The notes below the pieces were generated by a model that saw only the letters and a program-made list of their open reading frames with translations, made no database searches and was not told the DNA's origin. DNA of 12,547 nucleotides, taken from assembly GCA_045631425.1 (NCBI GenBank), contig JAZQUR010000047.1:1-12547 (forward strand), given 5' to 3'. This DNA is from Treponema_I sp045631425 (GTDB lineage Bacteria > Spirochaetota > Spirochaetia > Treponematales > Treponemataceae). Both the position numbers and the translations under genes were made by a program. Positions 5,641-11,593 of this stretch are shown in pieces; positions within the stretch are counted from its first letter, which is position 1, and each line of letters begins with the position of its first letter.

Positions 5641-5830
5641 ATTTTTCCACACACAGCTTTCAAAATGATTATTTTCATACAAAATTTATCATTTTTTTTG
5701 AAATTTTTGTCCAACAAAAAAATATTTATCCTCAAAATATTATTTTTATCAAAATATTTTATACATACTTTTCTTTATATTACAACGAATTATATTATTT
5801 TATCAAAATATTTATAAAATTTTCCACAGA
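5641..5830. repeat. Extremely AT-rich tract with repeated TATCAAAATATTT
   Basis: The exact 13-mer TATCAAAATATTT occurs at 5747-5759 and 5801-5813, and its core TCAAAATATT also at 5732-5741. Long A and T tracts surround it. The tract lies between the possible activator site and the sigma-54 promoter, where DNA bending by IHF or HU-type proteins usually helps looping. The 124-codon open frame across it (5562-5936) is rich in Phe, Ile and Tyr and looks like a composition artefact. Confidence 0.4.
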
Positions 5831-5841
5831 TTTTTTAAAAG

Positions 5842-5858
5842 TTGGCACGCTGTTTGCA
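5842..5858 (+). promoter_or_regulatory. Sigma-54 (RpoN) promoter of hsp20
   Basis: TTGGCACGCTGTTTGCA matches the sigma-54 consensus TGGCACG-N4-TTGCA at every core base. The GG at 5844-5845 and GC at 5856-5857 are 10 bp apart, as required for the -24/-12 elements. Initiation is expected about 12 nt further on, near 5869. It faces hsp20 with no other start between. An AAA+ activator would be needed and is not encoded in this window. Confidence 0.85.
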
Positions 5859-5868
5859 TTAATGTTTT

Positions 5869-5951
5869 ACGTAAAGCACAATGCTAAAAAACAGAGCAAC
5901 AGCTCAAAAGCACGCTCTAAAAAAAATATTTTATAAGGTAGGTAAATAACC
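5869..5951 (+). other. hsp20 leader with hairpin before the ribosome site
   Basis: The predicted leader is about 83 nt. AGAGC (5893-5897) can pair with GCTCT near 5914, or GAGC-AACA-GCTC can form a smaller hairpin. A run of A and AATATTTT leads to AAGGTAGG (5935-5942), 9 nt before the ATG. The weak pairs near the ribosome site could melt with heat, but no known RNA-thermometer motif is evident. Confidence 0.3.
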
Positions 5952-6416
5952 ATGAGTACACTTTCAATTTTCAATCCAGATTTTTCTTCAGATTTGTTTG
6001 ACTTTTTCAACGAAGCAGCAAATTATCGCCCAACAAGAAATGTAAATCTTCCTTCTGTGGATATTATCGAAACAAAAGACAACTACACTTTTGAAATGGA
6101 ACTTTGCGGACTTTCTGAAAATGATGTTGAATTAAGCATCAAGGAAAGAGTTCTTACAGTTGAATCAAAGAAAAAAGAAACTGTGAACAACAAAGATGAT
6201 AAAAAACTTTTGGAAAACAAAAGCGAAAACAAGGAAATGGAAAAACGATATTTGTTAAGTGAACGACGTAAATATTCTTTCAAACGTCAGTTTACTTTGC
6301 CACAAGATGTAGATGTAGAAAATGTTTCTGCAAACTTTATGAACGGACTTCTAACAATTTCTGTTCCAAAAAAGCCTGAAGCAGAATTAAAACATATCAA
6401 AATCAATGTTGCATAA
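5952..6416 (+). CDS. hsp20: Small heat-shock protein, Hsp20/alpha-crystallin family
   Basis: A 154-residue cytoplasmic chaperone that holds unfolding proteins as large oligomers without ATP. A short N-terminal arm (1-32, with DLFDFF typical of bacterial members) leads into the alpha-crystallin domain. The domain runs from PSVDIIETKDNY (34-45) through ELCGLSENDVELSI (50-63) to the hallmark NGLLTISVPKK (131-141). A C-terminal tail carries the I-x-I anchor (IKI, 149-151) that docks on neighbouring subunits. A charged insert rich in Lys, Asp and Glu (about 72-100) lies in the middle loop and is longer than usual. The start at 5952 follows AAGGTAGG at 9 nt. It is transcribed alone from a sigma-54 promoter and ends at a strong stem-loop. 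Sigma-54 control is unusual for this family, which is more often under sigma-32, HrcA or SigB. Confidence 0.93.
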   Translation: MSTLSIFNPDFSSDLFDFFNEAANYRPTRNVNLPSVDIIETKDNYTFEMELCGLSENDVELSIKERVLTVESKKKETVNNKDDKKLLENKSENKEMEKRYLLSERRKYSFKRQFTLPQDVDVENVSANFMNGLLTISVPKKPEAELKHIKINVA

Positions 6417-6454
6417 CATTATAATTTTCAAAAATCTTCTATAAAATAATACCA

Positions 6455-6500
6455 ATAGCTTCTGCCTTAACTCCTCCTTTAAGCAGAAGCTATTTTTTTT
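6455..6500 (+). terminator. hsp20 terminator
   Basis: ATAGCTTCTGC pairs with GCAGAAGCTAT and continues as TTAA/TTAA after one bulged C (arms 6455-6470 and 6479-6493). T8 follows at 6493-6500. On the opposite strand an interrupted T-rich stretch follows, so it may also stop transcripts from the lipoprotein gene at 6601. Confidence 0.9.
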
Positions 6501-6600
6501 GTGGGAACGATTGTCGGATAAAATCGATTCGTCAAAATTATTTGAAACTGACTTAAATTTTCCAAAACATCCTCATCTAGTGTTTTTTTACGAGGTTTCG

Positions 6601-7335
6601 CTATTTTTCAATCACACCTGAATAATCCAAAATCCCGCCGATTTCAATCACGTCAGAATATCCATAATCCACTAACTTCTGGCTTGCTTCCTTGCTGCGG
6701 CGGCCACTTCTACAATAAACATAAATCCGCTGATTTTTATTTGGCAAAAGTTTTTCAGCGTCAGCTTTTGTCATAAGTTCATTTGTAAACAAAACAGCCC
6801 CTGGAATATGACCAGCAGCAAATTCATCAGGACGGCGAACATCAAGCAAAATGTAATCGCTTGAATCTGCCATCATTTTTAGACCTTCGTCCATGGAAAC
6901 AGATTTATAAGACAATTTGATATTTTCATTTTCAGACATTGTGATTTTTCCCCTTTCATCCACATTGATATTATAAACTTTTGTTTCAAGCGGCGCTTTT
7001 TCTTCCCAAGGACGTTTGTATTCCAAGGTCAAAACAGTGTTTCCAGTCGTAAGAGAGCTTACCGTAAAATAAAACAGAGAAGGAGCGCCCACCATTCCCT
7101 CTGCACCAAGATATTTTACATCCTTTGAAACTTCTACAATATTTTCATCTGATAAAACAGCTTCCCAAGTGTAGCCAGTAGATGGATTTCCCTTTAGTTC
7201 TATAGTTACAGAGTCTGATTTGAAAGATTTTTGGCTTGTGCAAGAGGACATAAAAATTGCTCCAAAAATTAAGGTGATTAGAAAAAGTGATTTTAGTTTG
7301 TTCATAGGGATAAAGATAATTTCTGTCTGCCTCAT
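6601..7335 (-). CDS. Lipoprotein with chagasin-like inhibitor domain fused to rhodanese domain
   Basis: 244 residues from the chosen start. A hydrophobic signal segment (17-29) ends in the lipobox FMSSC with Cys32, so the mature protein should be a membrane-anchored lipoprotein. Residues about 41-127 match the chagasin/I42 family of cysteine-protease inhibitors: GNPSTGYTWE (49-58), a GAPSLF loop (83-88) and EYKRPWE (105-111), the three loops that enter the protease cleft. Residues about 143-240 are a rhodanese domain with LLDVRRPDEFAAGHIPGA (163-180) and active-site Cys208 in YCRSGRR. The start at 7335 is chosen because its ATGA overlaps the fic stop and GGAGAG lies 7 nt upstream. Starting at 7305 gives a more classical signal peptide (Cys22) but has no ribosome site. 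The domain pairing is unusual. Confidence 0.85.
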   Translation of the reverse strand: MRQTEIIFIPMNKLKSLFLITLIFGAIFMSSCTSQKSFKSDSVTIELKGNPSTGYTWEAVLSDENIVEVSKDVKYLGAEGMVGAPSLFYFTVSSLTTGNTVLTLEYKRPWEEKAPLETKVYNINVDERGKITMSENENIKLSYKSVSMDEGLKMMADSSDYILLDVRRPDEFAAGHIPGAVLFTNELMTKADAEKLLPNKNQRIYVYCRSGRRSKEASQKLVDYGYSDVIEIGGILDYSGVIEK

Positions 7336-8351
7336 TCGTTTACTCTCCATTCGCCGCCTTTTGCCCCACCAATACGTTCTATTACATTTGCAGTTTTTAG
7401 TTTTTCAATGTGTTTTTGAATGGCACTTGGATTTATTTTTAGTTCATCACAAAGTTCTTTTCTTGAAATCTTAGGATTTTGCTTTATCAGTTCAAGAATC
7501 TTCAATGTTGTTCCTGACCACTTTTTCTGACCACCCGAACCGGTTTTCTGACTACCTTTTAAATCCTCGGCTTCAATAGAAGACTTATATTCTTCTACCT
7601 GTTTTTTTAGATTCTCAATATGATGCTCTAGCATAAAATCTAAAAATTCTTTTGAATTATCTGTTTCCTGACTTTCAGCAAGACTTTGAATATACTCCAA
7701 CCTATTTTCTTTTTTTACTATTGAAGGAATTACACCAAATTCATATTGAATCATATTCATAATAAGCCGACTCATTCTTCCATTTCCGTCCGCCCAAGGA
7801 TGAATTGATACTAATCGATAATGAACTTCAAAACTTAGTTCGTATATTTCTTTTAAATCAGTTTTAGAATCAATTTTTTCTCTTTCTCTATTGAGCCAAT
7901 CACAAAAACTCTTTAGTTTTTCAGGTATTTTTTGCCATGCAAGATATGTTTTTCCACCACGCCCAGCACTTACATTTAATAATCGTAATTCCCCTTTTGC
8001 AGAAGAAAAACTTCCTGCCATTGTATTGTATACAGAACCAGTATTTTTCATCGAAATAGAAGAAAGATTACATAAAAGTTCTACTGTTATTTTTTCGTGA
8101 TTATTTGCATATATAAAACTTTGTTCATAGGCTTTTTTCAAATCCAAGTTCATTAACTGTTCAGTTATAGGCTTATTTAAACTAATTCCTTCATCAAACA
8201 AAAGTTGATTTTCAATTTCTGTAACTGTTGAACCTTCAATTGCTGTTGAATGTGTGATAATTGAATATAAATAGAACTTTTCATAATCAAGTTGTTGATT
8301 AATTCCAAGAGAAAGATATTCATTTACGATGTCAGTTAATTTCTTATCCAT
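7332..8351 (-). CDS. Fic-domain AMP-transferase with C-terminal winged helix
   Basis: 339 residues. Fic enzymes transfer AMP from ATP to hydroxyl side chains of target proteins. The full catalytic motif HPWADGNGR (184-192) is present with its His184. An N-terminal inhibitory motif of the (S/T)xxxE(G/N) type is seen in STAIEG (35-40) with Glu39, marking a class II, self-inhibited Fic. The region about 108-135 (YNTMAGSF...LRLLN) corresponds to the substrate-binding flap. After a linker, residues about 280-335 (LKILELIKQNP...ELCDELKINPSAIQKHIEKL) form a winged helix-turn-helix, common in Fic/DOC proteins that regulate their own genes. The start at 8351 opens directly at the conserved fold. A longer frame to 8459 would run through a terminator and has no family sequence. 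The stop overlaps the lipoprotein start as ATGA. Confidence 0.9.
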   Translation of the reverse strand: MDKKLTDIVNEYLSLGINQQLDYEKFYLYSIITHSTAIEGSTVTEIENQLLFDEGISLNKPITEQLMNLDLKKAYEQSFIYANNHEKITVELLCNLSSISMKNTGSVYNTMAGSFSSAKGELRLLNVSAGRGGKTYLAWQKIPEKLKSFCDWLNREREKIDSKTDLKEIYELSFEVHYRLVSIHPWADGNGRMSRLIMNMIQYEFGVIPSIVKKENRLEYIQSLAESQETDNSKEFLDFMLEHHIENLKKQVEEYKSSIEAEDLKGSQKTGSGGQKKWSGTTLKILELIKQNPKISRKELCDELKINPSAIQKHIEKLKTANVIERIGGAKGGEWRVNE

Positions 8352-8361
8352 TTGTGTTAAA

Positions 8362-8390
8362 TATATCACATAATTACAATTTAGAGTAAA
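8362..8390 (-). promoter_or_regulatory. Weak candidate fic promoter, near-leaderless
   Basis: On the minus strand, TTTACT (8390-8385) and GATATA (8367-8362) are 17 bp apart. Initiation near 8355 would leave only about four leader bases. No ribosome site is visible before the fic ATG. It lies between the mrr terminator and fic, so fic probably has its own promoter, but the -10 is poor. Confidence 0.35.
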
Positions 8391-8406
8391 ATACCAGTGT
8401 TTCCAC

Positions 8407-8438
8407 AAAAAAACGCCCTCCCCATCAGGAGAAGAGCG
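8407..8438 (-). terminator. Terminator of the mrr-like gene
   Basis: On the minus strand, CGCTCTTCTCC (8438-8428) pairs with GGGGAGGGCG (8423-8414) through one bulge and G-U pairs, followed by T7 (8413-8407). It lies 33 nt after the mrr stop. Its right half and T tract are the same as in the gpmI terminator at 9517-9549. Confidence 0.8.
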
Positions 8439-8471
8439 TTTTCTGTTCACTTGTAACACATATTAAGAATC

Positions 8472-9371
8472 TTATCCTTCAAAATAATCACTATCAATAC
8501 GTTTTATTTCAAAAATACGTACAGTACTAATTCCTACATTATGTTCTATCATAAGCATTGCAAGTTTTGCACCATCAATTAAAACAACTTTTCGATCCAC
8601 ACTAGAAGCATATTCTTCCGCTTCTTTAGTAAAAGAACTTGTAGTAATAAAAACTCCTTTAGAAGCTTTTTGACCGAGCAAAGCTCCTGCAAATTTTTGA
8701 ATTTCAGGACGCCCCACAACACCTTTCCATCGTTTTGCTTGAACATATATTGTATCCAAGCCTAATTTGTCTTCTTTAATAATTCCATCTATTCCTTCAT
8801 CTCCAGATTTACCAACAACTTGTGCAGCTTCAGAAAAAGAACCTCCATACCCCATATGAACAAGTAGGTCAACAACTAAATGTTCAAAAAACGAGGGGGA
8901 ACATTCACTAATTTTTGAAAGCAAATCATCAACAAGATTTTCAGAAAGTTTTGCAAAACCATTTTCTAGCATTTCTTCTGGTGTTGCATCTACGGAAAGA
9001 GTTATATCTGGTTCAATTTCCTTTTCAATATGCTTCTCCCTAAAAGCTTTAAACTCATCAAACTGACCTAGATATTTAGTACTAATTTTATCAAGGTTTT
9101 CAGAAAGAACAGACTGACCTCTCTCTGTTATTTTAAAATAACCTCGTCTAGTATCTTCTAAAAGACCAGCCTTCTTCATATATGTACGGGCCCACCCAAT
9201 TCTATTAGAAATAACATCTTGTGTTTTTGAAGGTAATAATTCTTCCCTTTCTTCTTTTGTAAGAACAAACTCATCAGAAAGATATTCCACAGCATCAGAA
9301 AATTTATGTTCATTATTATCAGCCGCATATTTTAATAAAGGAAGCATACATGTTTGATAATCAGGAATCAT
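8472..9371 (-). CDS. mrr: Mrr-like type IV restriction endonuclease
   Basis: 299 residues, close to E. coli Mrr (304). Mrr enzymes cut DNA carrying foreign methylation. Residues about 5-92 form the winged-helix Mrr N-terminal domain (PLLKYAADN...LSDEFVLTKEEREELLPS...RIGWARTYMKKAGLLE...RGYFKITERG). Residues about 155-275 form the PD-(D/E)xK-like catalytic domain. Glu163 sits in the FEHLVVDLL helix, GDEGIDGII (190-198) carries Asp195, and Gln211-Ala-Lys213 sits in VQAKRWKG. GRPEIQKFAGAL (220-231) is another family box. All catalytic positions are intact. The start at 9371 has AAGGAG (9380-9385) 8 nt upstream. It has its own promoter and terminator and lies next to fic. No methylase or specificity subunit is nearby, as expected for type IV. 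Whether the target is methyl-C or methyl-A cannot be read here. Confidence 0.9.
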   Translation of the reverse strand: MIPDYQTCMLPLLKYAADNNEHKFSDAVEYLSDEFVLTKEEREELLPSKTQDVISNRIGWARTYMKKAGLLEDTRRGYFKITERGQSVLSENLDKISTKYLGQFDEFKAFREKHIEKEIEPDITLSVDATPEEMLENGFAKLSENLVDDLLSKISECSPSFFEHLVVDLLVHMGYGGSFSEAAQVVGKSGDEGIDGIIKEDKLGLDTIYVQAKRWKGVVGRPEIQKFAGALLGQKASKGVFITTSSFTKEAEEYASSVDRKVVLIDGAKLAMLMIEHNVGISTVRIFEIKRIDSDYFEG

Positions 9372-9483
9372 TATTTTTTCTCCTTAGAAAGAATCTGATA
9401 TTAACTTATATTAAAAAATTTTATTTCTCAAATCTAGAAGTTGTAGTTGCAGTTTTTAGATTTATAAATAAACTGAGTGATTT

Positions 9484-9492
9484 ATTATACCA
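9484..9492 (-). promoter_or_regulatory. Promoter of the mrr-like gene (extended -10)
   Basis: TGGTATAAT (9492-9484, minus strand) is an extended -10, and the 15-mer TGGTATAATAAATCA (9492-9478) is identical to the uraA promoter core. The -35 region is poor, as is common with extended -10 promoters. The leader would be about 105 nt and AT-rich, with no clear structure. Confidence 0.6.
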
Positions 9493-9516
9493 TAAACTGG
9501 CGTAAAAATAAAACAC

Positions 9517-9549
9517 AAAAAAAACGCCCTCCCCATTTTGGAGAAGGCG
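9517..9549 (-). terminator. gpmI terminator
   Basis: On the minus strand, CGCCTTCTCC (9549-9540) pairs with GGGGAGGGCG (9534-9525), counting G-U pairs, with a five-base loop and T8 (9524-9517). It lies about 70 nt after the gpmI stop. Nothing else of note fills the gap except small hairpins (TTCAC/GTGAA at 9572-9583 and ACACC-GTA-GGTGT at 9583-9595). Confidence 0.85.
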
Positions 9550-9620
9550 TGTAGTTGTTACCATACCTTTATTCACCCGTGAACACCGTAGGTGTGAACA
9601 AAGACCTGTGGCAATAAACC

Positions 9621-11285
9621 TTATTTCATATTAATAATAGAAGAATCATAGTCTGCAGGTGGCACAAATCCCATTAAGTTCATCAATGTTGATGGCCAGC
9701 TTGAAATTCCCAAGCCTTCGTTTAGGTTGGCTGTATCATATTCCCCTTTGTATTCTGGGTCGTAGATGATTCCAGGAACTGGGTTTAAGCTGTGTGATGT
9801 TTTTGCTTTTGGCTCTCCGTCGCCACCTTTTTTAACGCTGCCGTCTTTTGCATGTTCGTACATATCGTCAGAGTTTCCGTGGTCTGCTGTTAAACAAAGA
9901 ATACCACCAGCTTCTTCAACTGCTGCCTTCAATCTGCCAAGTTGTAAGTCCATTCCTTCCATAGAACAAACTACAGCATTGAAAACGCCTGTGTGTCCAA
10001 CCATGTCACCATTTGGATAGTTCAAACGGATGTGGTCATATTTTCCAGATTTAATTGCTTCGATAACTTTGTCTGTAATTTCAGCACATTTCATCCATGG
10101 GCGTTGTTCAAAAGGAACTACATCACTTGGAACTTCAACGTAATCTTCCAATTTTTCGTCGAATTTACCTTGTTTGTTTCCGTTGAAGAAGTATGTTACG
10201 TGTCCGTATTTTTGAGTTTCAGAGATTGCAAGAATGCGAACACCTGATTTTGTTAGATATTCACCCATTGTTCTGTCGATACTTGGTGGATTTACAAGAT
10301 ATTGAGCTGGAACGTGAGCGTCCCCGTCATATTCCATCATTCCAGCGTATTCAACTGATGGAACACGTTTTCTATCAAAATATGGGAAGTCTGCGTTTGC
10401 TGGAGTTTCAAATGCAGCTGTCATTTCCAATGCACGGTCACCGCGGAAGTTGAATAGAATAACGCTATCGCCGTCTTCAATTGTACCAACAGCCTTTCCG
10501 TTTTCTGCAATTACGAATTCGTGCATATCTTGGTCAAGAAGCCCTGCATTTTCATTTCTATAAACTTCGATTGCTTCAGTTGCACTTGCAAATTGGCGAC
10601 CTTCACCCAAAACGTGAGCTTTCCAACCGCGATCAACCATTGACCAGTCAGCATTGTAGCGGTCCATTGTCATATACATACGGCCACCACCAGAAGCGAT
10701 ACGATAATCGCATCCGTCAAAACCAGCCAAATATTCTTCAAGTGGGCTAATATAATTCAATGCAGAAGTTGGGTCAACATCGCGACCGTCAAGCAAAGCG
10801 TGAACGCGAAGTTTTTTGATTCCGTCTTTGTTAGCTTGAGCAATCATAGCTTTTAGGTGGTCAATGTGAGAGTGAACGTTTCCGTCAGAAACAAGACCGA
10901 TAAAATGTAAGCAAGAATTTTTGTCCATTACATTTTTGCTTAATTTTTGCCAAGTTGCGTCTGAGAACATTTTTCCGCTAGAAATAGATTCACCAACAAG
11001 TTTAGCACCCTGAGCAAAAACGCGACCACAACCAATAGCATTGTGACCAACTTCAGAGTTACCCATGTCATCATCACTTGGAAGCCCAACAGCAGTTCCG
11101 TGAGCTTTAAGTTTTGTATTAGGACAATTTGCTGTAAACCAGTCCAAATATTTCATTTTAGAAGCACGAACAGCATCGCCTTCCTCAAATTTTCCGTAAC
11201 CAACACCGTCCATAATAACCAAAACAACTGGCCCGCGGCGTCCTTTCCAATTAGGATTTTTTTCCAAAGCTTTTACTTCTGCCAT
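9621..11285 (-). CDS. gpmI: 2,3-bisphosphoglycerate-independent phosphoglycerate mutase
   Basis: A 554-residue cytoplasmic enzyme that interconverts 3- and 2-phosphoglycerate in glycolysis, using two Mn ions and a phosphoserine intermediate. It belongs to the alkaline phosphatase superfamily. The catalytic Ser77 is in DDMGNSEVGHNA (72-83), and Asp26 in VIMDGVGYG is a metal ligand. HSHIDHL (138-144), LDGRDVDP (165-172), ASGGGRMYMTMDRY (197-210) and FNFRGDR (278-284) follow in the usual order. Further ligands are Asp427 and His431 in NGDMVGHTG, Asp468-His469 in TADHGNSDDM, and His498 in KTSHSLNPVP. It is about 40 residues longer than the common bacterial form (about 510), and GRVFAQGAKLV (88-98) resembles the plant and trypanosomatid type. 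The start at 11285 has GAGGGA 8 nt upstream. It is a single-gene unit with a terminator. Confidence 0.96.
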   Translation of the reverse strand: MAEVKALEKNPNWKGRRGPVVLVIMDGVGYGKFEEGDAVRASKMKYLDWFTANCPNTKLKAHGTAVGLPSDDDMGNSEVGHNAIGCGRVFAQGAKLVGESISSGKMFSDATWQKLSKNVMDKNSCLHFIGLVSDGNVHSHIDHLKAMIAQANKDGIKKLRVHALLDGRDVDPTSALNYISPLEEYLAGFDGCDYRIASGGGRMYMTMDRYNADWSMVDRGWKAHVLGEGRQFASATEAIEVYRNENAGLLDQDMHEFVIAENGKAVGTIEDGDSVILFNFRGDRALEMTAAFETPANADFPYFDRKRVPSVEYAGMMEYDGDAHVPAQYLVNPPSIDRTMGEYLTKSGVRILAISETQKYGHVTYFFNGNKQGKFDEKLEDYVEVPSDVVPFEQRPWMKCAEITDKVIEAIKSGKYDHIRLNYPNGDMVGHTGVFNAVVCSMEGMDLQLGRLKAAVEEAGGILCLTADHGNSDDMYEHAKDGSVKKGGDGEPKAKTSHSLNPVPGIIYDPEYKGEYDTANLNEGLGISSWPSTLMNLMGFVPPADYDSSIINMK

Positions 11286-11320
11286 TTATTTTCCCTCTTA
11301 AATAAAGATTACAATATTTT

Positions 11321-11438
11321 TTGGAGGTTCCCGTCTCACAAACTTTGTTTGTTCGCCGGTCGGGCTTTTCGCACTTCGCTAACGCTCATCCTCCTCGGCG
11401 CCACAAGTGTCGCCTGCGGTGGACTAAAGGTGCTCCAA
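11321..11438. repeat. GC-rich hairpin island upstream of gpmI
   Basis: TTGGAG (11321-11326) and CTCCAA (11433-11438) bound a stretch much richer in GC than its surroundings. Inside are ACAAAC-TTT-GTTTGT (11338-11352) and an imperfect GGCGCCAC/GTGTCGCC stem (11397-11414). The composition and layout suggest an interspersed palindromic element different from copies A and B. It ends about 35 nt from the gpmI ATG, so it may lie in the gpmI leader or promoter. No clear promoter was found for gpmI. From 11439 to 11530 I see only AT-rich sequence. Confidence 0.55.
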
Positions 11439-11530
11439 TCCCTAACCCAATCAACCACAAATATACATGATTTTTCATTTTATTACAATGAGATGTATCA
11501 TTTAACATCTGCTAATTCAATAAGTCAAGT

Positions 11531-11564
11531 AAAAAGAACAGTTGCTTATAAAAAGCAACTGTTC
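11531..11564 (-). terminator. Terminator of the radical-SAM-like gene
   Basis: A perfect 12-bp stem, GAACAGTTGCTT (11536-11547) with AAGCAACTGTTC (11553-11564), has a five-base loop. On the minus strand it is followed directly by five T (11535-11531). It lies 29 nt after the stop at 11594. Confidence 0.85.
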
Positions 11565-11593
11565 GAAAAATTGGAATTTGACTGTTTCACTAT

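Noticed and set aside
5562..5936. 124-codon open frame upstream of hsp20
   Set aside because: It runs through the AT-rich spacer and the sigma-54 promoter, is dominated by Phe, Ile and Tyr, and starts at TTG without a ribosome site.
8352..8459. 36-codon N-terminal extension of Fic
   Set aside because: It would cross the mrr terminator and contains no Fic-family sequence; Met at 8351 starts the fold.
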